From the NCBI GenBank assembly GCA_013823135.1, contig PNLP01000012.1, positions 1 to 64,000 on the forward strand: a stretch of 64,000 bases of DNA. Direction: 5' to 3'. The notes under the pieces were generated by a model that saw only the letters and a list, made by a program, of their open reading frames with translations, did not search any database and had not been told where the DNA came from. Below are positions 53,825 through 63,629 of the stretch, piece after piece; position 1 is the stretch's first letter; each line of letters begins with the position of its first letter. Made by a program: the position numbers and the translations under genes. The stretch comes from Planctomycetaceae bacterium. GTDB lineage: Bacteria; Planctomycetota; Planctomycetia; Gemmatales; Gemmataceae.

Positions 53825-54664
53825 TCACACCTTCTTGTAGGGTGTGGTCACTTCGGACGTGCCGTCTGGCAGCGGAACGCGGACGTAATCGCCGAAGAGA
53901 TTCGGGGCATCCTTCTGCAAAATGTCGAGGAATTTGCAGGCGAGCTTGCGGATTTCCGGCTCGGCGAACGCACTCCCGCGTTGTTCTAGGAAGTGACGCA
54001 GTGCTCGGGCGTTCGCGGTCACAAAGATCTTCGTTTCCGTGGCGTTCGGGAGCACGCTGCGAGCGGCCTGCCGGGCCGTCTTGCGGCGGGTTGTGCGGTC
54101 AGAATCCGGAGGCAACATCGCGGCTGCCGCAGCCTTCGGATCGGCGAGTTTGGTGTTCAACTTCTCGGCGAGTTTCACATACGCCGCGTGTGCGTGCTTC
54201 ACCGCCTCAAGGAAGATCTCGTGCAGTTCGGGGTCGTTGGCGATGATATCTGGCTCGACGTATTCCGCAACCGATTCATCAACGTAACGCTGGGAAAGTT
54301 GCGAGTACGACATGCCGGCACGGTGCCGAACGAGTTCGTGCGTCAGGGTTCGCGACACGCCGGTGATGACGAAGTTCCACACAGCGTGTTCAAGAACAGA
54401 ACCGTGGCCAACCTCTTTGATGTGGTTCAGGTACGCAGCGTTCCCGCCCGGTCGCGGCTTGGCAAAGCTCATGTAGCAGACACGCCCAGCCGTCTCGGTC
54501 AGCAGTTCGCCTGCAATTTCGCTATCGCTCTCCCAACTCACGCCGTGGTCAGCGAGAAACCGCGACAGTTCGGCGTCCTCGATCGTCTGCTTTCCGACGA
54601 CGTAGACTGCGGGTTCGGTGATGATTCGGATGCTGTCTTCCACTCGTGGTGCCGCCGTTGACAT
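53825..54664 (-). CDS. thyX: FAD-dependent thymidylate synthase
   Basis: Methylates dUMP using methylene-THF and NAD(P)H through FAD. 279 residues from the ATG at 54664 (MSTAAPRVEDSIRII). The ThyX motif RHRAGMSYSQLSQRY (113-127) fits RHRxxSxxxxSxRY, and VGHGSVLEHAVWNFVITGVS and SLLP-like nucleotide-binding parts follow. thyA was not seen here. The N-terminal ~22 residues of the longest frame are not family-like. Confidence 0.96.
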   Translation of the reverse strand: MSTAAPRVEDSIRIITEPAVYVVGKQTIEDAELSRFLADHGVSWESDSEIAGELLTETAGRVCYMSFAKPRPGGNAAYLNHIKEVGHGSVLEHAVWNFVITGVSRTLTHELVRHRAGMSYSQLSQRYVDESVAEYVEPDIIANDPELHEIFLEAVKHAHAAYVKLAEKLNTKLADPKAAAAAMLPPDSDRTTRRKTARQAARSVLPNATETKIFVTANARALRHFLEQRGSAFAEPEIRKLACKFLDILQKDAPNLFGDYVRVPLPDGTSEVTTPYKKV

Positions 54665-54753
54665 TGTTCGCGTGCCTCGCCGAGCTCGACGGAGAAAACC
54701 AAGGGCGACGGAATACCAATCGGGCAATACCCCAGCAACCCCAATTTACCTAC

Positions 54754-57105
54754 TCACTTCGCCCTGCGGTAGAAGCGGTTCGCAACGAGCCCTTCCAATG
54801 CGAGAAGCATCAGCACGGCGATGAGCAACCAGGGGAACAGGTCGATCGGTTGATCGACGATCACTTTCAGGATGTCCGCGAGTTTCACATCCTTCCCGAC
54901 CGGCACAACGGTGTCCTTGCCTGTGAGATCCTCGATCCCATCCACGGGAACCTTGTCGAGCGTGCTTTCCTCGGCAGGCACATTCAGGCTGAAGCCATCT
55001 CGCCATTGCGGTTCCACGGATAGCTTGAAGTTACCTCCGAAGTTCGTTCGCGGCGGCCCGAGTCGCAGTTCGGTTTGCTTGTCGCCCACTTCGATCGCCT
55101 CGGCACCACCCGGTCCCTCGATCAACACCTTGGTGCCACGCGGAAGGCCGCCCTTCGGCAACGGGATCACCACGGTTTGCCCGGCACGATAGTTGAAGTT
55201 GGCATCCGCGGTGTCGCCCGCGAGGTAGCGAGTCAGGAGCCAGGGGAACACGACGGACCACGTCGAGCCTTCGAGTTCCCAGTAGTCGTTCCATGCCGGG
55301 TCGTCTCGCGAAGGAATGTCCATTCGCGTCGTGAGCAGCACCACACGCCCCTTCGACCGCGACGGTTCCTTGGGGTCCGGAACTCCGCGCTCCAGCACCG
55401 CAGGGTGGCGTTCCCCCGGCTTCGCGGCATCGTTGTACGCTACCACCACGGTGGCCTCGGGAGCCTTCGCCACGTCCCAATATTTCCAGGCCCGACGAGG
55501 GTTCTTTACCGCGTCCACGTTGCCCTTCGCTTCCCATCCCTGGAAGGGGCGGAGCATCGGGTGTTGAATCGTCTTGTCATCGAGAAACCACGTCACGCCG
55601 TTCTTTCCATCGCGTGGCGGATCCCATCCCGGAGCGGCCTGTTGTGGTGGAGAGGGGTCCATCCTACGGGTGTCAAGCACCGCCTTGAACACCCCCGGCA
55701 TCAGGTTGCCGCCGAGCGAGTATCCGTCAGGAGCGAGCCCGCCGCCACCGGGACCGTCCCCCGGAATGATGAGCAACTTCCCACCCGCTTCGACATAGGG
55801 CCGCACCTTCTCCCACAGAGAATCGAGCGTGCCGTGTTTCTCACTGGGGTCGGCAACCCCCATCAAGCAGACCACCTCGAACACGCGGAGGTTTTCTTCA
55901 ATGGGCTTGCCACCGGGTTTCGCGGGGTCGGGGTACTCGACAACGGTACGGCCGTCCTTGATCTTCACATCGCCGGGCCGCACGACAAGGCAACTGAACT
56001 CACCCTTCGACTGATGCGACAGTTGCCAGAACGCAGTCCCATCCGGGTCGTCGGCAATGGTGAGGATGCGGCGAGCCTCGCCCACTTTGAAGGTGAGGAA
56101 GTACGAGTTGTCGAACATCAACTTGTCGGGAGAGTCGAGGCTGAACTCGACCTGGTGCAATCCCGGCTTGAGGTTCTTGAAGTCGAACGTGACCGCACGC
56201 GACTGTCCGTAAGGAACGACCACTCGTTTACGTTCGCCGTCGGGTGAACCGCTCATCTTCGCGAGAATCACGACTTCGACTGGCGTGAGTTCGGTCGGGC
56301 CACTCGCCGCTACCGTGACGGTAACCGTGGCCGGCTGATTCGCGGCGATCACCTGCGGTTTCATCTCGGCCGACAGGATGCCGACGTTCAATGGCTTCTC
56401 GATCCCCACATCAACCACCGCGTGTGACGGCTTCGGGTTCGGGATCTTGTCGCGAAGTTTCTTGAGGTCTTCGAGCTGTCCGCTGTCCCAACTGGCCGCT
56501 GCACGGTCGGTGAAGACGGCGAGCAACTTCGGGAGTTGTTCTGGCGTCTCGACGTCCGGAGCTTCGATCTTGCTGAACAGTTGGTAGCCGTTCGAGAGTG
56601 CCACGCTGATCGACTGCCCACCGGCGTGGGGCTTGTCGAGTTTCTCGATCCGCTTGCGTGCATCGGGGAGCGACTCCCAAAGCGCTGAGCCGGGCTCGTC
56701 GGTGGTCACGACGGCAATGGGCGACTTCTCGGGGAGTTCATCGAGCAGTTCGAGCGCACGGCGGCGTGCTTCATCGAGGCGCGTCTTGTCGTTCGCGGTG
56801 TACCCCATGCTGGGGCTGTTGTCGATGACGATGACGGCCGCAACGGGTTGCTCGCCGCGAATGTTCAGCCGATCGCTCTTGAGGGAAGGCTGGTACAGTG
56901 TCAGACAAAACAGCGCGATGAGGAGCATCCGCATCGCGAGCAGCAGGAAGTGCCGGAGGCGGAGCTTACGCTGGTTGGTTTTGAGTTTCTGGGTGAGAAA
57001 GCGGAACGCCGGGAAGTTGAGCCGTTTCGGCTCTTGCTTCATAATCAGGTGTAGCAGAATGGGCAGCCCGACAAGGGCGGCCCCGGCGATCAAGATGGCG
57101 TTCAT
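54754..57105 (-). CDS. BatA-type vWA membrane protein
   Basis: 783 residues from the ATG at 57105 (MNAILIAGAALVGLPILLHL). The N-terminal hydrophobic segments, the FPAFRFLTQK then the amphipathic RHFLLLAMRMLLIALFCLTL, match the aerotolerance-operon BatA N-terminus. The vWA MIDAS starts DNSPS (95-99). Long extracytoplasmic beta-rich parts follow, and a C-terminal membrane segment (FPWLLIAVLMLLALEGLVA) closes it. It may pair with a MoxR ATPase, but none adjoins. 9 genes from the nearest MoxR. Confidence 0.85.
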   Translation of the reverse strand: MNAILIAGAALVGLPILLHLIMKQEPKRLNFPAFRFLTQKLKTNQRKLRLRHFLLLAMRMLLIALFCLTLYQPSLKSDRLNIRGEQPVAAVIVIDNSPSMGYTANDKTRLDEARRRALELLDELPEKSPIAVVTTDEPGSALWESLPDARKRIEKLDKPHAGGQSISVALSNGYQLFSKIEAPDVETPEQLPKLLAVFTDRAAASWDSGQLEDLKKLRDKIPNPKPSHAVVDVGIEKPLNVGILSAEMKPQVIAANQPATVTVTVAASGPTELTPVEVVILAKMSGSPDGERKRVVVPYGQSRAVTFDFKNLKPGLHQVEFSLDSPDKLMFDNSYFLTFKVGEARRILTIADDPDGTAFWQLSHQSKGEFSCLVVRPGDVKIKDGRTVVEYPDPAKPGGKPIEENLRVFEVVCLMGVADPSEKHGTLDSLWEKVRPYVEAGGKLLIIPGDGPGGGGLAPDGYSLGGNLMPGVFKAVLDTRRMDPSPPQQAAPGWDPPRDGKNGVTWFLDDKTIQHPMLRPFQGWEAKGNVDAVKNPRRAWKYWDVAKAPEATVVVAYNDAAKPGERHPAVLERGVPDPKEPSRSKGRVVLLTTRMDIPSRDDPAWNDYWELEGSTWSVVFPWLLTRYLAGDTADANFNYRAGQTVVIPLPKGGLPRGTKVLIEGPGGAEAIEVGDKQTELRLGPPRTNFGGNFKLSVEPQWRDGFSLNVPAEESTLDKVPVDGIEDLTGKDTVVPVGKDVKLADILKVIVDQPIDLFPWLLIAVLMLLALEGLVANRFYRRAK

Positions 57106-57144
57106 GGAAACATTGTAATCGCGAGGGGCCACACTGGGATGGCG

Positions 57145-57360
57145 TTATCCCGGCTTCGGCCTGCCATTCTCGTCGAGCCCGTACCTCGCGAAGATTTCGG
57201 TCGGCGTCACAGTTACAATCTGCCCATTACCCCACTCGTGAACTGAGCGTCCCATTCTCGCGTGTTCAAGCAGTGCGTCTCGTGTGGCGAGGTAGTGGCA
57301 CCGGTCGATAAGCGCATGGTCAATCAAACTAGCTGTCGGCATTATTGCTGGGTCCGTCAT
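57145..57360 (-). CDS. 71-aa partner of the second zeta-like kinase
   Basis: Starts at ATG 57360 (MTDPAIMPTASL) with GGAG eight bases upstream, overlapping the end of the kinase gene by 32 bp. IDHALIDRCHYLATRDALLE and GQIVTVTPTEIFARYGL suggest a mostly helical small protein. Found 3' of the kinase, the reverse of the order at 51 kb. Candidate antitoxin or immunity partner; not proven. Confidence 0.6.
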   Translation of the reverse strand: MTDPAIMPTASLIDHALIDRCHYLATRDALLEHARMGRSVHEWGNGQIVTVTPTEIFARYGLDENGRPKPG

Positions 57361-57949
57361 CGTCAGCACTCCGGTTGAAGCGTTCCCAACTGTCCGAATC
57401 GAGGATCGTATCGAAGTAGCTGTTGTTGAACGCGATCAATTTCGAACCGCCATTGCTATTATCATACACCTGCCACGTTGTCACGAGCGGTCGGTAAAGT
57501 TCAAGAAAGTTCCCCACACTGCGAGAATAGCGCCGTCGAATTGTGTCGTCCGGAACGTGATGCCCACCAGCGCGCACGCGATCTGCGACACGGATAATTG
57601 CTAGATCGGGAGTGTTAAGCCAGTAGTAGAACAGGTGAACGTCGTAACCGTCGCGTTTCATGTCGCCGAGCCAGCGAGCGTACGTGCGGGCGGCAAGCGT
57701 CGTCTCGAATGCGAAACTTCTTCGCGCGGCGACCAATGCCCGCATGTGTTCGAGCATGATTCGCCCGGCGTTCATTGCCTCCGATTCCGGGTCGAAGGTG
57801 TTCAAGCCACGTGCAATGATGTCGGCATTGGTGAACAGAGGAATCCGCATCCCCTCACGCAGAATGCGCTGCGATGCGGTGGTCTTCCCGGCACCGTTGA
57901 TGCCGCCGAGAACGGCGACTTGCGGTTTGAGCGTTGTTAGTGCGTCCAC
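57329..57949 (-). CDS. Second zeta-toxin-like P-loop kinase
   Basis: 206 residues (MDALTTLKPQVAVLGG start). Walker A GINGAGKT (16-23), TNADIIARGLNTFDPES (the acidic substrate loop), SFAFETTLAARTYARWLGDM and VADRVRAGGHHVPDDTIRRR with the lid arginines. Clearly a paralogue of the 50.4-kb kinase by motif order, but of different sequence. Divergent from the second PQQ gene (124-bp gap). Confidence 0.86.
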   Translation of the reverse strand: MDALTTLKPQVAVLGGINGAGKTTASQRILREGMRIPLFTNADIIARGLNTFDPESEAMNAGRIMLEHMRALVAARRSFAFETTLAARTYARWLGDMKRDGYDVHLFYYWLNTPDLAIIRVADRVRAGGHHVPDDTIRRRYSRSVGNFLELYRPLVTTWQVYDNSNGGSKLIAFNNSYFDTILDSDSWERFNRSADDDGPSNNADS

Positions 57950-58073
57950 GGCGATCCTCCACGATCACCCGAGTATACACATTGGCACTTCGTAACCGGA
58001 AGTCCCTTTCCCCTTGTCTGGCAGGCTGCGGAGGCGGATCATAGCCATTCGTCCACATCAACAGGAGGTGCTC

Positions 58074-59396
58074 ATGTCGTTCAGAACTTGCTGTCTGTTC
58101 GCGGTCGTGTTGCTCGCCAGTCCGCTCGCGCAGGCCACTGACTGGCCGCAGTGGATGGGCCCGAAACGCGACAACGTCTGGAGTGAAGACGGCATCCTCG
58201 AAAAGTTTCCCAAGGGCGGCCCGAAGATCGCCTGGCGAACGCCCATCGCCGCAGGATACTCAGGCCCGGCCGTGGCCAACGGCAAGCTGTACATCACCGA
58301 CCGCGTGCTCGGCAAAGGCGTGAGCAACCCCGAGAACCCGTTCGACACCAAGAACAAAATCGCCAGCACCGAACGGGTGTTGTGCCTCGACGTGAAGTCG
58401 GGCAAGGAACTTTGGAAGCACGAGTACGAGTGCGGCTACCAGATCAGCTACCCGGCTGGCCCGCGATGCACCCCGGTCGTTCAAGACGGCAACGTCTACA
58501 CCCTCGGCGCAATGGGCAACATCTTCTGCCTGAACGCCGAGACGGGGAAGGTCGTGTGGAGCAAGGAACTCATGAAAGAGTACAACGCGAAGGTCGCGTT
58601 GTGGGGTTACGCCGCTCACCCGATCATCGACGGCAAGAAGCTCATCACACTGGCGGGCGGTGAGGGCAGTCACGTCGTCGCGCTCGACAAGGACACCGGC
58701 AAGGAAATCTGGAAGGCCGGGTCACAACCCTCCGCCGGGCAAGGGTACTCGCCCGTGCTCTTCACCGAGGCGGGCGGGAAGCGACAGATGATTGTCGCCG
58801 GCACGAAGTCCATCTACTCGGTCAATCCTGAAACGGGCGAGCAGTACTGGACGACGCCCTTTGCCGTTGACAACGGTTGCGTCGTGATGACTCCCGTGCG
58901 GGCCGGCGACCACCTGTTCGTCGGTGGTTACAACGCCAAGAGCACGGTGCTGAAACTGACCGCGGACAAGCCCGGCGTCGAAGTCGTGTGGCAGAACAAG
59001 AAGGGCTTGGGCGTCTCGCCGGTCAACGTGCAGCCATTCCTTCTCGACGGCGTTCTTTATGGGTACGACGACAGCGGCAACATGTACGCGGTCGAAATCC
59101 CCAGCGGCAAGCGGTTGTGGGAAGGGGCGGGACCGGTCGGCGGCGAGCCGAAGGGGTCCGAAACCGCGTTCATGGTGAAGAACGGCGATCGCTTCTTCTT
59201 CTTCGCGGAGACGGGCGACCTCGTGATCGGGAAGTTGACCCCCAAGGGTTACGAGGAGATCGACCGGGCGAAGGTGCTGGAACAAACGGACAGCGCGTTC
59301 GGTCGCAAGGTCGTGTGGTGTGCGCCGGCTTACTCCGACAAGAAGGCGTTCATCCGCAACGGCAAGGAGATCATCTGCGTCGATCTGGCCAAGTAA
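58074..59396 (+). CDS. Second secreted PQQ-like beta-propeller protein
   Basis: 440 residues from ATG 58074 (AGGAGGTG four bases upstream). Signal peptide MSFRTCCLFAVVLLASPLAQ, then ATDWPQWMGPKRDN, the same opening as the protein at 51911. Repeats such as RVLCLDVKSGKELWKHEYE, NIFCLNAETGKVVWSKELMK and VVALDKDTGKEIWKAGS form the propeller; GFR-type PQQ ligands are not identified. A paralogue of the 51.9-kb gene. Confidence 0.9.
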   Translation: MSFRTCCLFAVVLLASPLAQATDWPQWMGPKRDNVWSEDGILEKFPKGGPKIAWRTPIAAGYSGPAVANGKLYITDRVLGKGVSNPENPFDTKNKIASTERVLCLDVKSGKELWKHEYECGYQISYPAGPRCTPVVQDGNVYTLGAMGNIFCLNAETGKVVWSKELMKEYNAKVALWGYAAHPIIDGKKLITLAGGEGSHVVALDKDTGKEIWKAGSQPSAGQGYSPVLFTEAGGKRQMIVAGTKSIYSVNPETGEQYWTTPFAVDNGCVVMTPVRAGDHLFVGGYNAKSTVLKLTADKPGVEVVWQNKKGLGVSPVNVQPFLLDGVLYGYDDSGNMYAVEIPSGKRLWEGAGPVGGEPKGSETAFMVKNGDRFFFFAETGDLVIGKLTPKGYEEIDRAKVLEQTDSAFGRKVVWCAPAYSDKKAFIRNGKEIICVDLAK

Positions 59397-59448
59397 ACTC
59401 ATCAGGTTGAGCGGCGGACCCAGCGGGTCCGCTGCTCGTAACCCAATC

Positions 59449-60735
59449 TCACTTCCCGTACCACGCCACGAGCTTCGACAACTCGCCACGCTTGCCGAGC
59501 AAGTTCAACGCGAACTTCTGCCGGCCACGACCCAGCAGCGGGTTGAACCCGTAGTTATCGTCCACGATTCGCACGGCCGTCTTCACCGCATCATCGACGG
59601 AACGGCCGTCAGTGGCCAGCACGCGGGTCAGCCACATCGCGGCAGCGAACGCGACAGCCAGCGATTCCAGCCCGTCCCACACTGCCATGTTGAAGTTGGT
59701 CGGGCCGCAGAATTGGCCTGACTCGATCTTCACCCGTGCCCAGCGAGTAAGCAACGATTCCGCTTCCTCGCTCAACTCGTCGAGCGGTTGTTCGGCCACG
59801 TCGAACGTGGTCTGGGGGATCGCAACGTGCGTGCGGGGAATGCGACCACGCCCCCGAGCGAACTGAATCGCCGACGCGAACCGGGAGAACGCACTCGATT
59901 GAGCCGAGCCGCGGTCCGGCCCCGTGTCCTTTCGCGCATACAACGCGGCAACGGGGCGGAACACCATGCGACCGACCCAACTCGGAGGTGGCACGTCGTC
60001 GGGTGATTCGGGCACCTCGTCTTCGGCGGCGTCAACCAGGATGGTCAGCAACTCCGTGAGTCGGCTCCCGACAATCGCCTTCTGCGGGTCGCCATCGCCG
60101 TCGAACTTCGCTTGCCGAAGCGTGGACACCACAAAGAGTACCTTCCGCCAGCGGCGTTCGATGGTGTCGATGTCTTCCGCGAACACTTCCGAGATCGCGG
60201 AGACGATACGGGCGAGATCGCTCCACGTGATCTGCTGCGAACCCTGGAGCGGCGGCGGCGGAATCGTGATCGCGGCCGTGCCCGAAAGTGCTTCGAGAAC
60301 TGCTGCGTACTGCCGAGCCTCGCTCAGGTGCTCGGTCAGTGGCCGGCCCCGGTCTTCCACTGCTGAAGGGCACGCGAACCGCAAGCCGAGCTTCCAGTGA
60401 TCCCCGGCAGGTACCAATGAGTAGGGATAGATGCGACACGGGAGCGGCTTCGCAGCCGAGCCGTGCTTGACGTGAATGCGGCAACGGTTGTCCGGCCCGA
60501 GGAACACGCACGCGCCGTCGGGCCGGTGGTTCAGGCGATACTCGGAGGAGAACCAACCCCCAGTGCGGACGAAGTACGGAACGCCTTGCAGATCGGGTTC
60601 GTTTTCCCAACCTTGGGCCTCGATCTTTTTGCGTTCCTCAGCCGACACCGCGACGTGGTATTGCCGGCAACACGAGGTGCACCCCTGGCAATCCCAGTTC
60701 TGGAGGACAGTCAGCGAGCGGACGGGAAGAGGCAT
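59449..60735 (-). CDS. YkgJ-type cysteine-cluster protein, large form
   Basis: 428 residues from ATG 60735 (MPLPVRSLTVLQNW). The N-terminal cluster CQGCTSCCRQY with CVFLGPDNRCRIH and LPCRIYPYSLVP binds Zn or an iron-sulfur species as in the family. A ~280-residue helical extension (SDLARIVSAISEVFAEDID, LLTILVDAAEDEVPESPDD) is unusual in length. Third gene of a minus-strand run M28-like enzyme, zinc-ribbon protein, this. Confidence 0.82.
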   Translation of the reverse strand: MPLPVRSLTVLQNWDCQGCTSCCRQYHVAVSAEERKKIEAQGWENEPDLQGVPYFVRTGGWFSSEYRLNHRPDGACVFLGPDNRCRIHVKHGSAAKPLPCRIYPYSLVPAGDHWKLGLRFACPSAVEDRGRPLTEHLSEARQYAAVLEALSGTAAITIPPPPLQGSQQITWSDLARIVSAISEVFAEDIDTIERRWRKVLFVVSTLRQAKFDGDGDPQKAIVGSRLTELLTILVDAAEDEVPESPDDVPPPSWVGRMVFRPVAALYARKDTGPDRGSAQSSAFSRFASAIQFARGRGRIPRTHVAIPQTTFDVAEQPLDELSEEAESLLTRWARVKIESGQFCGPTNFNMAVWDGLESLAVAFAAAMWLTRVLATDGRSVDDAVKTAVRIVDDNYGFNPLLGRGRQKFALNLLGKRGELSKLVAWYGK

Positions 60736-60790
60736 CGGGATTCGCGATTGGTGATGAGTTGAGCGATAGCCACAACGGGCTGCCGGCCGG

Positions 60791-61894
60791 CTAGCGTGCC
60801 TCGAACGAGTCGAAGAACTCGCGCACGAGGTCGTCTTCGACATCCAGATTCATTCGCTCGACGGCAAGGTAGTACACGCGGTCCTTGATGACGAGGACGC
60901 GGATGACGCGAACCACCTGCCCGTCCTGGAGTTTGATCGCGATCTCGCGTCCCGCAAACTGTCCGTCGTATTTCACTGTCTCGGGTTCGCGAATCTGCTG
61001 GCCAGATTGTTTCTCGATGTCGGCGATCACCGCATCGAACCACGCATCGGTTCCCACGGCAGGGTTCTGCGGCTTGGCCCCGGCTTGCGGCACCGGCGAC
61101 GAGCCATAGATGAACGTATATGCCCCCTGAATGACGCGATACGTCACCTGACGGCACTTGAGCGGAACGCCGGTGAGGGGTGCCGCTTTGGAATCGCTCG
61201 GGGGTGCGGGGACGAGTACCCGATACCCGGAGTCCTTTGGAGCGTCCTGCTGCAACGGGTGGGCGTTGCCGAAGAACTTCCGGACGCGATCGACCATGTC
61301 CTTCCTGAGGAAGTACAACCCTACGCCCGTGAAATACGAGAGGACGAGGAGCAGCAGGACGCCCTTGATTCGCGTGGCCGGGGTCCAGTCGATAGTCGAG
61401 ATCACCGCGAGGCACAGAACCGATGTGGCGATCGCGAGCGCCAGCGGGGTGCCAACCGTCAGCACGGGGGCTTGTGGAATCAAGACCGAGGCGACCGACC
61501 ACACAATCGGGATCATGAACGGCAACAGAGACAGCCCAACGAACACGGACGCCGGTATCGGGCTTGGCATTTCGTGCGGGTCGTGCTCCGAGGGTTGCCG
61601 ACGCGGTTCAGCCGGAACAGCTTCGTCCGATTCGGTTTCGTCGTCAGCTTCGTCGTCATCCTCGTCATCGTCGAAGTCGTCGTCGAGTTCAGTCGGGGCC
61701 GCTGGCCCACGCCACGGTTTCGGGGGCGGCGGGTTGGGTGGCACCCACCCCGTGCCGGGGATGACCAGCGTCGCCTCCTCGATCGCTTGAAATGCAGCGC
61801 TGCACCGCGGGCACTCGACCGCTGTGCCGAGGACCGACCTGGCCACCCGCGACGCCCCGCGACAACCCAGACACCTGACCACCACCAACGCCAT
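60791..61894 (-). CDS. Zinc-ribbon/acidic-linker membrane protein (367 aa)
   Basis: N-terminal ribbon (VRCLGCRGASRV...VECPRCSAAF) then a Pro stretch and an acidic run (DDDFDDDEDDDEADDE). Several hydrophobic segments follow (VFVGLSLLPFMIPIVWSVAS, GTPLALAIATSVLCLAVIST, GVLLLLVLSYFTGVGLYFL) and a soluble beta-rich C-terminus (CRQVTYRVIQGAYTFIYGSS, IAIKLQDGQVVRVIRVLVI). No family named. Same strand and close to its neighbours, so one transcript is likely. Confidence 0.75.
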   Translation of the reverse strand: MALVVVRCLGCRGASRVARSVLGTAVECPRCSAAFQAIEEATLVIPGTGWVPPNPPPPKPWRGPAAPTELDDDFDDDEDDDEADDETESDEAVPAEPRRQPSEHDPHEMPSPIPASVFVGLSLLPFMIPIVWSVASVLIPQAPVLTVGTPLALAIATSVLCLAVISTIDWTPATRIKGVLLLLVLSYFTGVGLYFLRKDMVDRVRKFFGNAHPLQQDAPKDSGYRVLVPAPPSDSKAAPLTGVPLKCRQVTYRVIQGAYTFIYGSSPVPQAGAKPQNPAVGTDAWFDAVIADIEKQSGQQIREPETVKYDGQFAGREIAIKLQDGQVVRVIRVLVIKDRVYYLAVERMNLDVEDDLVREFFDSFEAR

Positions 61895-61975
61895 GCCCGC
61901 ACTCCTCGAACTGGCGACCGGTCGGGTCGCCCGCTACACCACGCACCTTCCCACGCTCCCCGCTCTTCGCCAGCT

Positions 61976-63046
61976 TCACTTGATCTTCTGCAACCACACC
62001 GTGACGACCTTGCTAACTTCCGCCATCTGTGCTCCCGAAATCTTGTCCGGGGTATCGCTTAACTTGTGCCAGTGGGGGTAATCGAAGTCGATGATGTCCA
62101 CGGTTGGGATGCCGGCACGGTTCAATGCGAGGTGGTCGTCCATCACTTCGTGGCCCGCCTCGAACTTGAACGACTTGGCACCGACCGCACGCGCCACGGT
62201 CCACAGTTGTTCGACCAACTTCGGGGCCAGCGTGTTGGAGAACTGCTCCACCTTGAGTTGAGCGTCCTTCCCCGCGAACAGGTCGAACAGGATGCCGGCG
62301 TCGTAGCGGAACTTGCGTTTGTCCTTCGTCTTGGCGTACTCCTCGGCGAAGTACTCCGAACCGAAGAAGTACTTGTCGCCGCCGCCGAGTTGGTTCGTCT
62401 CGAAGACGTACTCCTCACCATCGAAGAACACGAAGTCCACGCCAAACTCGGACTTGAGATCCTTCATGTGGTGCCCGAGTTCCATCAGGAAGGCGACCCC
62501 GCTGGTTCCGTCGTTGGCACTGACGAACGGCTTGTTCCAGTTCCCGCGAATCGCTTCCTGGTCGGCAATGGGGCGGGTGTCGTAGTGAGTGGTGAGCGCC
62601 ACGCGGCGAGTCTTCTCGGGGTTCCACGAGACGATGAGGTTCACCATCTCCGTGTCGGCCTTCCGGCTCCGCTGGCGTGCCTTGAACTCCTGCCGTGTGA
62701 TGGTCGCGCCGAGATCCTTGAAGTGCTTCTCGATCAACTCTTGTTGCTTCTTCATCCCTTCGGATGCGCTGATCCGCGGGCCAATGTCGCAGAGTTGCTT
62801 GAGGTACTTCAACGCACGGTCGCCATCGAACTTCACCCCGGCGGTGTCGTCCTTGCCGTCGCCCGCCGTGCCGAACTCGGTCTTCTTCGGCTGACCGTTA
62901 TCCTCGGCCGCGCCCTGCATCACGGGAAGTTGCGGAGTCTCCGGTTGCACCGCCGACGTGGGGCTTTGGGTCATCCACCACATCGCCGCGCCTCCCCCGG
63001 CAACGAGCAGCGTTACGCTGAGCAACCATCCGAAACCATTCGACAT
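61976..63046 (-). CDS. M28-family peptidase, glutaminyl-cyclase-like
   Basis: 356 residues with an N-terminal anchor or signal (FGWLLSVTLLVAGGGAAMWW). Zinc ligands are suggested by TTHYDTRP, ANDGTSGVA (Asp), FFDGEEY (Glu) and DYPHWHKLSDT (His); this order and the last block resemble glutaminyl-peptide cyclotransferases more than aminopeptidases. Intact-looking. First gene of the run M28-like, zinc-ribbon protein, YkgJ. Confidence 0.85.
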   Translation of the reverse strand: MSNGFGWLLSVTLLVAGGGAAMWWMTQSPTSAVQPETPQLPVMQGAAEDNGQPKKTEFGTAGDGKDDTAGVKFDGDRALKYLKQLCDIGPRISASEGMKKQQELIEKHFKDLGATITRQEFKARQRSRKADTEMVNLIVSWNPEKTRRVALTTHYDTRPIADQEAIRGNWNKPFVSANDGTSGVAFLMELGHHMKDLKSEFGVDFVFFDGEEYVFETNQLGGGDKYFFGSEYFAEEYAKTKDKRKFRYDAGILFDLFAGKDAQLKVEQFSNTLAPKLVEQLWTVARAVGAKSFKFEAGHEVMDDHLALNRAGIPTVDIIDFDYPHWHKLSDTPDKISGAQMAEVSKVVTVWLQKIK

Positions 63047-63629
63047 GGGAACCTCCGATTGCGGAGTGCGGGCCTCGGATATTGGAATGAATGACGCCCA
63101 TTCCGCGCTCCGGGTTCCGCATTCCGAACTCCCCGTCTGCCCATCTTACCGGAGACGCCGACCCGCCGCGAGTCGGCAGCGCGAAACCCGATCGAATTGT
63201 AAATCTTCCCCTTTCGGACGCTGCCAACCGTCGGCATATACGCCCTCCTTGAGCAACGGATGAGCAGTCGCCGGTGCAGCCTGTTGGGGAACGGGTTGTA
63301 CCTCCTGCACAAAGTCAGCGACCTGACCGGGTCATCCCGGTCGCGGTGTCGTCGCCGTTCTCGCCGACAAGGCGGGGCCGAGGCTCAAGGTTCTCCTGAG
63401 TTCCTGCTGGTTTTCCTGCATGAACCTGGAGCTGTGGTCGATACTTGATCGGTGAGTGCCGGTGCCTACCCGCCTGGTATCTCGGGGGATGGGCGAGTTG
63501 GAATGATCGCGTCGGTTCTGGGGGCGAAAGCCACCGGATCGAAATGCCTGCGGGGGACTCACGCCGAGAAACCGGAGTGAGTAACAGGCCACGCGACACG
63601 ACGACTCGCCATTCAGGGAGGATTCGATC
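63047..63629. other. 583-bp non-coding region
   Basis: Separates the minus-strand peptidase from the plus-strand sigma factor. It holds short repeats (ATTCCGCGCTCC, TTCCGCATTCCG near 63100) and the hairpin GACCGGG-TCAT-CCCGGTC at 63325-63342. No ORF with a ribosome site, and no RNA gene recognised. Confidence 0.5.
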
